A stretch of DNA of 64,000 bases from Rikenella sp031549665 (GCA_031549665.1 JAVBPJ010000006.1:1-64000), one strand, 5' to 3'; positions 17,001 to 25,715 are shown, counted from the first letter of the stretch. Numbers and translations: made by a program. The notes: generated from the letters alone by a model not told the origin.

Positions 17001-17975
17001 ATGCGCTACCAACGTTGTGGAGAGAGTGGTTTGCTGCTGCCCGTGCTGTCGCTCGGGTTGTGGCACAACTTTGGGGCGGAAGACGACTTTGCTGTCGCCG
17101 AAGCCGTCGTGTCCGAGGCGTTCGAGCGTGGAATCGTCCATTTCGACCTGGCCGACAACTACGGCCCGCCTCCCGGAGCCGCCGAAACCACCTTTGGCCG
17201 CCTGCTGAAAGGGCCGCTCAGGGGCCGCCGCGACCAAATCCTCATCGCCACCAAGGCGGGCCACCTGATGTGGGAAGGCCCCTATGGCGACTGGGCCTCG
17301 CGCAAGCACCTGGTGGCCGGATGCGACCAAAGCCTGCGCCGCTTGGGGGTCGATTATGTAGATATTTTTTACTCGCACCGTCCCGATCCCGAAACGCCGC
17401 CCGAAGAGACCGCCGCCGCCCTTGACCACCTGGTGCGTTCGGGCAGGGCGCTCTACATCGGCCTGTCGAAATACCCGCCCGCCGAGGCCGACCGCATGAT
17501 GAGCCTGTTGGCCGAGCTGGGAACCCCCTGCGTGGTGCATCAACTGCGCTACTCGCTGCTGGTGCGCGAACCTGAGGCGGAACTCTTTCCCCTTTTTCAA
17601 CGGCGATGCAAGGGCTGCGTTACTTTTTCGCCCCTGGCGCAGGGACAGTTGAGCGACCGTTACGCGGCAGGCATTCCGGCCGGGTCGCGGGCCGCGCGCA
17701 GTCCGTTCTTGAAGCCCGCCGACGTGCAGGCCAATCACGACAAAGTGCAAGCCCTGGCGGCCATTGCCCGCCAGCGCGGCGAAAGCCTGGCGCAGATGGC
17801 CCTGGCGTGGCAGATGGCACGGCCCGGGGTAACCTCGGTGATCGTTGGAGTGAGTTCGGTGGAACAACTGCGCCAAAACCTCGGCGCGTTGGAAAGTCCC
17901 GCCTTTACGGCCGAACAACTGGCTGAAATAGATCGAATTACAGGTAGTCGGCCAGGCGGATCCCCGCAGGCATAA
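17001..17975 (+). CDS. Aldo/keto reductase (YghZ-like)
   Basis: The 324-residue AKR begins MRYQRCGESGLLLPVLSLGLWHNFG. It has the catalytic tyrosine in ADNYGPPPG, the lysine in IATKAGH, and the C-terminal NADPH-site SVIVGVSSVEQLRQNL. The overall pattern is closest to L-glyceraldehyde-3-phosphate reductase YghZ/Gpr, which detoxifies methylglyoxal-type aldehydes; the real substrate is uncertain. An upstream in-frame ATG inside lepA was not used. Its 3' end overlaps the convergent coaD by 38 bp. Confidence 0.87.
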   Translation: MRYQRCGESGLLLPVLSLGLWHNFGAEDDFAVAEAVVSEAFERGIVHFDLADNYGPPPGAAETTFGRLLKGPLRGRRDQILIATKAGHLMWEGPYGDWASRKHLVAGCDQSLRRLGVDYVDIFYSHRPDPETPPEETAAALDHLVRSGRALYIGLSKYPPAEADRMMSLLAELGTPCVVHQLRYSLLVREPEAELFPLFQRRCKGCVTFSPLAQGQLSDRYAAGIPAGSRAARSPFLKPADVQANHDKVQALAAIARQRGESLAQMALAWQMARPGVTSVIVGVSSVEQLRQNLGALESPAFTAEQLAEIDRITGSRPGGSPQA

Positions 17976-18411
17976 AGGGGGCGGGATCGGCCCCGTGCGC
18001 CACCAGCTCCTTGATGATGCTCGAAGAGACCACCCCCAGGGTGGGCGAGGTGAGCAGGTAAACCGTCTCGATTTTGGGCGCCAACTGCTTGTTGACCCCC
18101 TCGACGATCCGGTCGTTTTCCAGATCGGTGGCCGAGCGGAGCCCGCGCACCAGCGTGGGGATCTCCATCCGGCGGCAGAGGTCGATGGTCAACCCCTCGT
18201 ACGCAACCACCTGCACGCGCGGCTCGCCCGCGTAAAGGCGCCGGATCAGTTGCAGCCGGTTTTCGATGGTCAGCAGCCCCTGTTTCTGGATGTTGTGTCC
18301 TACGCCGATCACCAACTCGTCGAACAGCGAAAGCGCACGCCGCACGATGTCTTCGTGTCCGGCGGTGAAGGGATCGAACGATCCGGCAAAGAGGGCGCGG
18401 CGGGGTGTCAT
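17938..18411 (-). CDS. coaD: Pantetheine-phosphate adenylyltransferase
   Basis: The 157-residue nucleotidyltransferase begins MTPRRALFAGSFDPFTAGHEDIV, carrying the GSFDPFTxGH signature, and has VRGLRSATDLENDR and the TSPTLGVVSSSIIKEL ATP-binding end. It makes dephospho-CoA from phosphopantetheine. I reject the longer frame starting at 18639 because it crosses the rpsP leader. Its promoter is divergent from that of rpsP. Its last 38 bp overlap the convergent aldo/keto reductase gene. Confidence 0.94.
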   Translation of the reverse strand: MTPRRALFAGSFDPFTAGHEDIVRRALSLFDELVIGVGHNIQKQGLLTIENRLQLIRRLYAGEPRVQVVAYEGLTIDLCRRMEIPTLVRGLRSATDLENDRIVEGVNKQLAPKIETVYLLTSPTLGVVSSSIIKELVAHGADPAPFMPAGIRLADYL

Positions 18412-18452
18412 GCGGGTTTCGGTGGACAAAAGGCGGGGCGTTGTGCGGAAGA

Positions 18453-18484
18453 TTTGGTACAAAGATAAACATTTTCTACCTTTG
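18453..18484 (+). promoter_or_regulatory. Divergent promoter region, rpsP side
   Basis: On the plus strand TTTG at 18453-18456 and TACCTTTG at 18477-18484 are 20 bp apart, a full Bacteroidetes promoter. On the minus strand a TATCTTTG box at 18460-18467 faces coaD, so the two promoters overlap physically. Confidence 0.7.
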
Positions 18485-18489
18485 CGCCA

Positions 18490-18637
18490 CTTCTCCGAAA
18501 CCGCGGCGGCCTTGTACAGGCCAGAGTCCAAAGGCGAGCCCTTGGGACACACACCAAAAGAACGCAGGTGGGCAGGGAAGGGTTGAGGCCGCAAACGTAA
18601 ACAGAAATCGTACCGGCTTCGCAACAACACGATTGCC
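18490..18637 (+). promoter_or_regulatory. Structured 5' leader of the rpsP-rimM operon
   Basis: The leader is about 150 nt long. GCGGCC at 18506-18511 can pair with GGCCGC at 18587-18592, enclosing a local hairpin at 18528-18545 (CCAAAGG/CCCTTGG). Such long, folded leaders of ribosomal-protein operons often mediate autogenous control; that function is an inference here. Confidence 0.45.
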
Positions 18638-19300
18638 ATGGCAACTAAAATCAGACTGGCCCGCCACGGGAAAAAAGGGTACGCATTCTACCACATCGTC
18701 GTAGCCGACAGCCGCTCGCCCCGCGACGGCCGCTTCATCGAAAAGCTTGGTACCTACAACCCCAACACCCACCCCGCCACCATTGAACTCAACTTCGAAA
18801 GCGCCCTGAAATGGATTGGCGTGGGAGCGCAACCCACCGATACGACCCGCTCGATCCTCTCGCACGAAGGGGTGATGTACATGCACCACCTGAACGGAGG
18901 CGTGAAAAAAGGCGCCTTCACCCAAGAGGCCGCCGAAAAGAAATTCGAAACCTGGAAAGCCGCCAAAGTAGCCGAAGCCGCCGCTGCGAAGAGCGCCCTT
19001 GAAGCCGGCAAAGCCAAAACCGCCAAAGAGCGTCTGGCCGCCGAAACCAAAACCAAAGAGGCCAAAGCCGCCGTTGTAGCCGCCAAACTGGCCGAAGCTG
19101 CCGCCGCCGCATCGGCCGTTGAAGCCGTAGCCGAAGCCGCCGAAGAGACCGAAGCCGTGATCGAAGCCGTCGCCGAGGCCGAAATTGCCGCCGAAGCCGC
19201 TCCCGCCGTTGTCGAAGCCGCCGAAGAGCCCGTAACCGAGGTTGCCGCTGCAGCCGAAGTTGCCGCCGAGGCCCCCGTCGAAGAGGCTGCCGCTGAGTAA
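18638..19300 (+). CDS. rpsP: 30S ribosomal protein bS16 with long Ala/Glu-rich tail
   Basis: Residues 1-80 are a canonical bS16 (MATKIRLARHGKKGYAFYHIVVADSRSPRDGRFIE). The protein continues to 220 residues with a lysine-rich stretch followed by a low-complexity Ala/Glu/Val tail (about 100-220). bS16 is 80-90 residues in most bacteria; extended forms are known in Bacteroidetes. The tail is repetitive at DNA level (GCC/GAA codons), so its length may vary between strains. The gene precedes rimM, its assembly partner, by 4 bp. Confidence 0.95.
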   Translation: MATKIRLARHGKKGYAFYHIVVADSRSPRDGRFIEKLGTYNPNTHPATIELNFESALKWIGVGAQPTDTTRSILSHEGVMYMHHLNGGVKKGAFTQEAAEKKFETWKAAKVAEAAAAKSALEAGKAKTAKERLAAETKTKEAKAAVVAAKLAEAAAAASAVEAVAEAAEETEAVIEAVAEAEIAAEAAPAVVEAAEEPVTEVAAAAEVAAEAPVEEAAAE

Positions 19301-19304
19301 GCAG

Positions 19305-19847
19305 ATGACCCGCCTGCGCCGCGACTACCCCTCGGTCGAGGAGTTGTTCCGCCCCGAGAACGCGGTTGGGCAGATCAAGAAAATACACGGGAAACAAGAG
19401 GTGCAAATCGCCCTTTACGACACTTTTCCCGACCAGTACGACATGCAGGAGCCGCTTTGGGTCGAGATCGACTCCATGGCGGTTCCGCTTTTTGCCTCCC
19501 GGTGGAACGAACGCGGCAAGGCGCAGGCCATAGCGCAGATCGACGATTTTACCCGCGAGGCCGAGATCGAACTGCTGTTGGGCCGCAAAATCTACCTGCC
19601 CGCCGCGGACGAAACTCCGGACAACGCGCCGGAAAACGTCGACGAACTGCCCTGGAAAGGCTACCGGCTGGTGGACGCTTCCGGCCGGTGGAGCGGAGTA
19701 ATCACCGCCTGCCACCCGCATCCCCAAAACCCACTGGTTGAGGCCGATGGCCGGCTCATTCCCGTCGCCCCGCCCCTCGTTGAACGGGTGGATCGCCGCA
19801 AAAAAGAGCTGATAGTCCATATCGCCGAAGGAGTGCTGGATTTGTAG
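19305..19847 (+). CDS. rimM: Ribosome maturation factor RimM
   Basis: The 180-residue protein has a RimM N-terminal barrel and a PRC-barrel end with the typical closing segment KKELIVHIAEGVLDL. RimM binds uS19 and assists 30S head assembly, and it sits next to rpsP as in many bacteria. I start at the ATG at 19305, 4 bp after the rpsP stop; an earlier in-frame ATG would lie inside the rpsP tail and encodes Pro/Lys-rich filler. The sequence is quite divergent in its N-terminal half. Confidence 0.88.
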   Translation: MTRLRRDYPSVEELFRPENAVGQIKKIHGKQEVQIALYDTFPDQYDMQEPLWVEIDSMAVPLFASRWNERGKAQAIAQIDDFTREAEIELLLGRKIYLPAADETPDNAPENVDELPWKGYRLVDASGRWSGVITACHPHPQNPLVEADGRLIPVAPPLVERVDRRKKELIVHIAEGVLDL

Positions 19848-19876
19848 CGAGCAGTGAATCTCCGGAATATAATTAC

Positions 19877-19884
19877 TACCTTCG
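19877..19884 (+). promoter_or_regulatory. Weak -7 box before the FabK-like gene
   Basis: TACCTTCG differs from TAnnTTTG by one base and lies 37 bp before the start codon. Confidence 0.35.
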
Positions 19885-19921
19885 CACCCACTCTTTACCC
19901 CTCCACGCGCTCCGTATATCC

Positions 19922-21004
19922 ATGAAGCCCCTCAAAATCGGTCATTTACAGATTAAAGTCCCCGTCATTCAGGGGGGGATGGGGGTAGGCGTTTCCCTGT
20001 CGGGACTCGCGGCCGCCGTCGCCAACCAGGGCGGGGTGGGCGTGATTTCGAGTGCGGGGCTGGGGCTGATCTACCGCGACCCCTCGATGAGCTACCTGGA
20101 GGCAGCCATCTTCGGACTGAAGGAAGAGATCCGCAAAGCCAAGGAAAAAACCCGCGGCGTGATCGGCGTGAACGTGATGGTGGCCATGACCAACTTCGCC
20201 GACATGGTGCGCACCGCCATCGCCGCCAAGGCCGACATCATCTTCTCGGGAGCGGGCCTTCCGCTCGACCTGCCGGGCTACCTCGAAAAAGGGAGCGCCA
20301 CGCGCCTGGTTCCCATCGTTTCGTCGGCCCGGGCCGCACGGATCATCTGCGAAAAGTGGAAAGCCAACTACGACTACCTGCCCGACGCCATTGTGGTGGA
20401 GGGCCCCAAGGCCGGAGGACACCTCGGCTATAAGATCGACCAGATCGACGATTCGCACTTCTCCCTCGAAACGCTGCTTCCGCAAGTGATCGAGCAAGTG
20501 GAGCAGTTTTCACAGGCCCATGGGGTACACATTCCGGTCATTGCCGCCGGAGGCATCTACACAGGAGAGGATATCTACCGGATCATGCAGTTGGGAGCCT
20601 CGGGGGTGCAGATGGGAACCCGGTTCGTTACCACCGAAGAGTGCGACGCGCCGCAATCGTTCAAACAAGCCTACCTGGACGCCACCCAACAACAAATCAT
20701 CCTGATCAAAAGCCCCGTGGGAATGCCCGGCCGGGCCATTGTCAGCGCCTTTACCGAAAAGATCGCCCGCGGCGAAAAACAGCCCAAAAGCTGTCCGTAC
20801 CACTGCATCAAAACGTGCGACATAGCCCAAAGTCCCTACTGCATCATGGCCGCGCTGTACAACGCCTTTTCGGGCCGCATGGAGAGCGGGTTCGCCTTTG
20901 CGGGTACCAACGCCTACCGGGCCGACCGGATCAGTTCGGTACGCTCCGTTTTCGACGACCTGCAGCGGGAGTACGCGGCTGCGGCCGAAGCCGACAGGGA
21001 GTAA
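19922..21004 (+). CDS. FMN-dependent nitronate monooxygenase / FabK-like enoyl reductase family
   Basis: The 360-residue TIM-barrel flavoprotein begins with the family motif VPVIQGGMGVGVSLSGLAAAVANQGGVGVISSAG. It has phosphate-binding segments VVEGPKAGGHLGY and PVIAAGGIYTGEDIYRIMQLGASGVQMGTRFV. These fit NAD(P)H-dependent flavin oxidoreductases that include nitronate monooxygenase and FabK. A C-terminal cysteine group CPYHCIKTC...SPYC (about residues 298-314) is extra and could bind a metal or Fe-S cluster (inference). Which reaction it catalyses is not decidable here. Confidence 0.85.
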   Translation: MKPLKIGHLQIKVPVIQGGMGVGVSLSGLAAAVANQGGVGVISSAGLGLIYRDPSMSYLEAAIFGLKEEIRKAKEKTRGVIGVNVMVAMTNFADMVRTAIAAKADIIFSGAGLPLDLPGYLEKGSATRLVPIVSSARAARIICEKWKANYDYLPDAIVVEGPKAGGHLGYKIDQIDDSHFSLETLLPQVIEQVEQFSQAHGVHIPVIAAGGIYTGEDIYRIMQLGASGVQMGTRFVTTEECDAPQSFKQAYLDATQQQIILIKSPVGMPGRAIVSAFTEKIARGEKQPKSCPYHCIKTCDIAQSPYCIMAALYNAFSGRMESGFAFAGTNAYRADRISSVRSVFDDLQREYAAAAEADRE

Positions 21005-21081
21005 TCCGGCGGCGTTTTCCCCATGGACAAGCGAGGTCTGTCAAGAGGCCTCTTCAAGCAATCGAAAGATCGTTTTCGCGC

Positions 21082-21112
21082 TTTGGAAAACATCCAAAAT
21101 TCCCTATCTTTG
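21082..21112 (+). promoter_or_regulatory. Promoter of dnaN
   Basis: TTTG at 21082-21085 and TATCTTTG at 21105-21112 are separated by 19 bp, an excellent Bacteroidetes promoter. The leader to the ATG at 21161 is about 45 nt. Confidence 0.75.
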
Positions 21113-21160
21113 TCCGGATACCGCGCAACACGCAAGTAACCCATTAACCCATTCATTTGT

Positions 21161-22291
21161 ATGAAGTTCGTCATATCGAGCAGCCTGCTCTCCTCCCACC
21201 TCCAGTCGATCGGCAAAGTGATCAGCAACAAAAACACGCTGCCCATTTTGGACTATTTTCTGGTGGAACTTGCCGGAAGCAACCTCAAGATCACCGCGTC
21301 GGATTTGGAGACCACCCTGGTGGTGCAAATACCGGTCGACAACCAGGACGGAGACGGCGTGGTGGCCATTCCGGCCCGCCGCATCACCGACTCGATCAAA
21401 GAGTTCTCGGAACAACCTCTGACCCTGTCGATCGACCCCAAAACATGGGAGGTAACCATTAGCTGGGACACCGGAAAACTGAGTATCCCCGGCATCACCG
21501 GACTGGGCTACCCCGAACTTCCGGCCGTGGCGCCCACCGCCAACTCGTTCGACATCACCGCGCCGCAACTCGCCGAGGGGATCACCCAAACCCTGTTTGC
21601 CGCCGCCGACGACGAACTGCGCCCCGTGATGAACGGCGTGCACATCGCCCTTTCGCCGCAGGGAACCACCTTCGTGGCCACCGACGCCCACCGCCTGGCC
21701 TTGCTCCGCAACAGCAACATCACCCTCGACGAGCAAACCTCGTTCATCCTGCCCAAAAAGCCCGCCAACCTGCTTAAAAACATCCTGTCGAACGATTCCG
21801 ACGAGGTGGTAACCGTTACCTTCGACAGCCGGAATGCCATTTTCACGCTGCCCCGCTACACCGTGGTTTGCCGCCTGATCGAGGGCAATTACCCCAATTA
21901 CAACGCCGTGATCCCCAAGAACAACCCCAACAAGGTGCTGGTGGATCGGGCCAAACTGCTGGGAGCCATCAAACGGGTGTCGGTTTGCTCGAACCAGGCG
22001 AACCAGCTCATCAAGCTCTCGCTGTCGGCAGGCAACATCAACCTTTCGGCGCAAGACCTCGACTACGCCGCCTCGGCCGAAGACAACCTCCCGTGCAGCT
22101 ACGACGGAACGCCGATCGAGATCGGTTTCCGCTCCAGCTTCCTGGTCGACCTGCTCGGCAATATCCACTCGCCCGAGGTGTCGATCGAACTGGCCGACTC
22201 GACCCGCCCCGGTCTGTTCTTCCCCGCCGAAAGCGACACCACCAACGAATCGTTGCTGATGCTGCTGATGCCCATGATGATCAACGTTTAA
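21161..22291 (+). CDS. dnaN: DNA polymerase III beta sliding clamp
   Basis: The 376-residue protein begins MKFVISSSLLSSHLQSIGKVISNKNTLPILDYF and ends with the clamp C-terminus MLLMPMMINV. It contains the LATDAHRLAL-type segment (FVATDAHRLALLRN). It forms the ring clamp of the replicase. It is not next to dnaA here. A DnaQ-like exonuclease gene follows 10 bp later, a functional pairing in replication. Confidence 0.97.
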   Translation: MKFVISSSLLSSHLQSIGKVISNKNTLPILDYFLVELAGSNLKITASDLETTLVVQIPVDNQDGDGVVAIPARRITDSIKEFSEQPLTLSIDPKTWEVTISWDTGKLSIPGITGLGYPELPAVAPTANSFDITAPQLAEGITQTLFAAADDELRPVMNGVHIALSPQGTTFVATDAHRLALLRNSNITLDEQTSFILPKKPANLLKNILSNDSDEVVTVTFDSRNAIFTLPRYTVVCRLIEGNYPNYNAVIPKNNPNKVLVDRAKLLGAIKRVSVCSNQANQLIKLSLSAGNINLSAQDLDYAASAEDNLPCSYDGTPIEIGFRSSFLVDLLGNIHSPEVSIELADSTRPGLFFPAESDTTNESLLMLLMPMMINV

Positions 22292-22301
22292 AGCCCCGCC
22301 G

Positions 22302-23072
22302 ATGGAGCTTAAGCTGAACCGTCCGCTCATTTTCTTCGACATCGAATCGACCGGCGTCGATACGTCCCGCGACCGCATTGTCGAAATATCGCTCATACGG
22401 ATCGATCCCGACGGCACGGAAACGGTCAAGACCCGCCGCATCAACCCCGAAATGCCCATCCCCGCCGAGGCGACCGCCGTACACGGCATCCGGAACGAGG
22501 ACGTGGCCGATTGCCCCCCCTTCCGCAACGTGGCCAAATCGCTGGCCGCTTTCATCGAGGGGTGCGATCTGGCTGGCTACAACTCGAATAAATTCGACGT
22601 GCCGATGCTGGTGGAAGAGTTTCTGCGGGCCGGCGTGGAGGTCGATTTTTCGGGCAAACGCCTGATCGACGTCCAAAACATCTTTCACAAGAAAGAGCAG
22701 CGCACCCTCTCGGCCGCCATGCAGTTTTACTGCGACCGGGAGATTGAAAACGCCCACAGCGCCGAGGCCGATACCCGCGCCACCTACGAAGTGCTGAAAG
22801 CCCAGCTGGACCGCTACTCCGATCTGGAAAACGACGTCGAAGCGCTCTCCGCTTTTTCGGCCATGAGCCGCAACGTCGATTTTGCCGGACGCGTGGTACT
22901 CAACGACAAGGGAGAACCCATGTTCAACTTCGGCAAACACAAGGGACGGCTCGTGCAGGAGGTGTTCAACGCCGACCCCAGCTACTACAGTTGGATGATG
23001 AACGGCGACTTCCCCCTCGACACCAAGCAAACCATTACCCGCATCCGCCTTGGGCCGGTGCAAAAAAAATAA
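22302..23072 (+). CDS. DEDDh 3'-5' exonuclease (DnaQ/epsilon-like)
   Basis: The 256-residue protein has exo I FFDIESTG (D13, E15), exo II YNSNKFDVPML and exo III HSAEADTRATYEVLKAQ, i.e. DEDDh chemistry. The C-terminal part (FNFGKHKGRLVQEVFNADPSYYSWMM) is a DUF3820-like/quorum segment typical of the Bacteroidetes form. It may serve as proofreading subunit or in repair. It is directly behind dnaN. Confidence 0.88.
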   Translation: MELKLNRPLIFFDIESTGVDTSRDRIVEISLIRIDPDGTETVKTRRINPEMPIPAEATAVHGIRNEDVADCPPFRNVAKSLAAFIEGCDLAGYNSNKFDVPMLVEEFLRAGVEVDFSGKRLIDVQNIFHKKEQRTLSAAMQFYCDREIENAHSAEADTRATYEVLKAQLDRYSDLENDVEALSAFSAMSRNVDFAGRVVLNDKGEPMFNFGKHKGRLVQEVFNADPSYYSWMMNGDFPLDTKQTITRIRLGPVQKK

Positions 23073-23085
23073 CCCTCCCCAGCTC

Positions 23086-24579
23086 ATGCTTCGCCTGTTT
23101 CGAATGTTACTCCCGCTGTTGCTGGCGGCGGCGACCGTCGCTCCGACGGCGGCACAGCAGCAGGCCGTCGAAGTGTCGCGCCTGATTGTCGAGATTCGGG
23201 GAAATATATACTCAGTACACGACGTACGGCGAGGCGAAACCCTCTACGCCATCGCCAAAGCCTACGGAGTAACCGAAGAGGCGATCCTCGCGGCCAACAG
23301 CCTTACCTCGACCGCGGTGAAAAGGGGGCAAACCCTGCTCGTTCCGAAACGAACCGCCGGCGTCGACCCCGCTCCCCCCGCCGGCCAAACCCAAGGAGAT
23401 GGGCCTGGCCGACAGCCGCTTGCCGAATCCGAGGGTCAATCCGGATCGCAACAAACGGCCGCCGGAGGGCGCTTCCCGTTTATCGACACCCTTTCGGCCG
23501 CCTCGCCGCAGGGAGTGGCCCGCCGCATGCGCCCCTACTCGCCTCCCGCTCCTGCGCGGGTGGTTGTGCTGCTGCCCATGTCGGGACAGGGCCGCGAAAA
23601 CTTTGTCGACTTCTACAAGGGAATGCTGGTGGGGCTCGATGCCCTCAAATCGCGGGGTATTCCGGTCAACGTGCGGGTTGTCGACCTGGCCCAATCGGCC
23701 GACCGCGCCCGCGAACTGATTCGGGACGGAATTTTTGAACAGGCCAACCTGATCGTCGGGCCCGTCTACCCCGAATCGTTCGGCGTGGTGGCCTCGTACG
23801 CCGCCTCGCAGGGGATTCCGATAGTCAATCCGCTGGGCGCGGTGGAGGGACCCGAGGTGGACAACTCCTTTGTGTTTGAGATGGCCCCGGTGGAACGGAC
23901 GAAATACGAGGCCCTTGTCGCCTCGGCCCTCGAAGCCGATAAGAACATCGTATTGATCAACCACTTGCAACAGGCCGATCGGGCGTCGTTCGAACAGCTT
24001 CGGACAAGCCTCGGAAGCCGGGCCGCGGTGATGAACTACTCGGGCGACCGGGCGCAGGACAAGGCGATGACCGCCCAACTCGCCTCGCTGCTCGACCGCG
24101 AGCGCGACAACGTGGTGTTTGTTCCCGTGGGACAGGAGCCGGCCGTGGAGTCGGTGCTGTCGCGCCTGAGTTCCATCAACACCCTGAACCGCTACCGGAT
24201 CACGGTGGTGGGCACTTCGCGCTGGGGGTGGTTTTCGAACATCAACCTCGAACTTTTCTTCAAGCTCAACGTGCATTTTCCCGCGTCGTACTTTGCCGAC
24301 CGCAACAACCCGCTGGTGGGCGAATTTTACCGCGAATACGTTACGGCGTTCGGTTCCGTTCCGTCGCTCTACTCGTTCCGGGGGTCGGACGTGATCCGCT
24401 ACTTTGTGGGGATTTTGACCCGCTACGACACCCGGATGCTCGACCGCGCCCCGAGCTACCAACCCGAACTGCTGCAGGTGCGCTACCACTTCCTGTCCGC
24501 CGCTCCCGGAGGGCATTTCGAAAACTGCCGCTGGCCCATTGTGAACTACCAGCCCGACTTTACGGTGGTGGTTAAATAG
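23086..24579 (+). CDS. Exported LysM and periplasmic-binding-protein-like (LivJ fold) protein
   Basis: I start at the ATG at 23086 (MLRLFRMLLPLLLAAATVAPTAAQQ, a signal peptide); the earlier ATG at 23050 lies in the dnaQ-like gene. A LysM domain (about residues 40-85, HDVRRGETLYAIAKAYGVTEEAILAAN) is followed by a low-complexity linker. From about residue 165 onward there is a type I periplasmic-binding domain (VVVLLPMSGQGRENFVDFYKGMLVGLDALKSRG). LysM should bind peptidoglycan. The PBP-like half resembles the LivJ/LpoA fold; a role in cell-wall enzyme activation is possible but unproven. Confidence 0.8.
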   Translation: MLRLFRMLLPLLLAAATVAPTAAQQQAVEVSRLIVEIRGNIYSVHDVRRGETLYAIAKAYGVTEEAILAANSLTSTAVKRGQTLLVPKRTAGVDPAPPAGQTQGDGPGRQPLAESEGQSGSQQTAAGGRFPFIDTLSAASPQGVARRMRPYSPPAPARVVVLLPMSGQGRENFVDFYKGMLVGLDALKSRGIPVNVRVVDLAQSADRARELIRDGIFEQANLIVGPVYPESFGVVASYAASQGIPIVNPLGAVEGPEVDNSFVFEMAPVERTKYEALVASALEADKNIVLINHLQQADRASFEQLRTSLGSRAAVMNYSGDRAQDKAMTAQLASLLDRERDNVVFVPVGQEPAVESVLSRLSSINTLNRYRITVVGTSRWGWFSNINLELFFKLNVHFPASYFADRNNPLVGEFYREYVTAFGSVPSLYSFRGSDVIRYFVGILTRYDTRMLDRAPSYQPELLQVRYHFLSAAPGGHFENCRWPIVNYQPDFTVVVK

Positions 24580-24588
24580 ATCGATCCG

Positions 24589-25617
24589 ATGAAACGCTGG
24601 ATATTGAGCATATCGGCCCTGCTGCTGTTGGCGGTGGGAGGGTTCTTCGCCTGGGTGTGGGTCGAGGAGTGGGAACCCGCCACGATGGAGGTGCGCTCGC
24701 AAAACGCGGGAGATACCCTCCGGACGGGCGACACGCTGAAAATCGTGTCGTGGAACATCGGCTACGCCGGCCTGGGCGACGACATGGACTTCTTTTACGA
24801 CGGCGGAACGCGTACCCGTACCTCCGAAGAGCGCACCCGCACGAACCTTGCGGCTATTACCGCCTTTCTGCAACAGCACCGCGACGCCGACTTCATCCTG
24901 CTGCAAGAGGTCGATTTCGATTCGCGCCGCAGCTACCGCCAGCATCAGTACGACTCGATCCGCAACGCCCTGCCCGAATTCATGGGCTGGTGGGGCTACA
25001 ATTATGTGTCTCCGTTCGTTCCCATTCCGCTGCTCGACCCGCTGGGCGGCGTCCGCTCCGGCGTGGTTACCCTTTCCAGGTGGGAACCCGTCGAGGTGAT
25101 CCGCTTCCAGTACCCGGGCGGCGCCCGGTGGCCGCAGCGCATGTTCGACCTGAAACGCTGCTTTTTGAGTTCGCTGTTCGTCCTGCCGGGCGGCGGCACT
25201 TTCTACCTGAACAACACCCACAACAGCGCCTTCGACCCGAAAGGAACGCAGCGCCGCGCCGAACTGGCCATGCTGGCCGAATACCTGGCCGGAAAACCCC
25301 GCAGCGTAACCCTCGGCGACTGGAACTGCAACCCTCCGGGCTACACGCCCACCGTCGCCGAACAGACCGACGAACATTTCCATCCGGTTGCTCTGGACCG
25401 CAGCCTGCTGGGGCCGGAGCATACCGTGGTGTACGATCCCACCACCCCCTCGATGCGCTTTGGCCGCGAACCCTACAACCCCGCGACCACGCCCGCCTCG
25501 GTGATCGATTTTATGGTGTGCGGTCAGGGAATCACCCCCATCACTTTCGAAACCGTTTCGCTCGGGTTCCAACACAGCGACCACAACCCCGTGGTGGCCA
25601 CTTTTGTGATCAATTAA
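24589..25617 (+). CDS. Endonuclease/exonuclease/phosphatase family protein, membrane-anchored
   Basis: The 342-residue protein has an N-terminal hydrophobic anchor (MKRWILSISALLLLAVGGFFAWVWV). The EEP fold motifs are VSWNIGYAG, LLQEVDFDSRR, NTHNSA, GDWNCNP, IDFMVCG and SDHNPVVA, all required residues being present. Substrates of the family range from nucleic acids to phosphoinositides and sphingomyelin, so no substrate is assigned. It starts 9 bp after the LysM gene and ends at a strong terminator, closing the dnaN unit. Confidence 0.85.
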   Translation: MKRWILSISALLLLAVGGFFAWVWVEEWEPATMEVRSQNAGDTLRTGDTLKIVSWNIGYAGLGDDMDFFYDGGTRTRTSEERTRTNLAAITAFLQQHRDADFILLQEVDFDSRRSYRQHQYDSIRNALPEFMGWWGYNYVSPFVPIPLLDPLGGVRSGVVTLSRWEPVEVIRFQYPGGARWPQRMFDLKRCFLSSLFVLPGGGTFYLNNTHNSAFDPKGTQRRAELAMLAEYLAGKPRSVTLGDWNCNPPGYTPTVAEQTDEHFHPVALDRSLLGPEHTVVYDPTTPSMRFGREPYNPATTPASVIDFMVCGQGITPITFETVSLGFQHSDHNPVVATFVIN

Positions 25618-25657
25618 CCAAAGCGACAACTTCGGATTTCCGCTTGTCCGCAATAAA

Positions 25658-25695
25658 GAGGGCCGCCTTCCGGAGAAAGGCGGCCCTCTTTTGTT
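25658..25695. terminator. Bidirectional intrinsic terminator
   Basis: A long stem (GAGGGCCGCCTT...AAGGCGGCCCTC) is followed by TTTTGTTT on the plus strand and preceded by an A-rich stretch, so it can serve the convergent complex-I-like operon as well. Confidence 0.85.
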
Positions 25696-25715
25696 TGCAA
25701 GTACGGAGGCGGGGA

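Noticed and set aside
23212..25653. 813-aa minus-strand frame opposite the LysM and EEP genes
   Set aside because: Low-complexity Val/Gly/His-rich shadow typical of GC-rich antisense frames.
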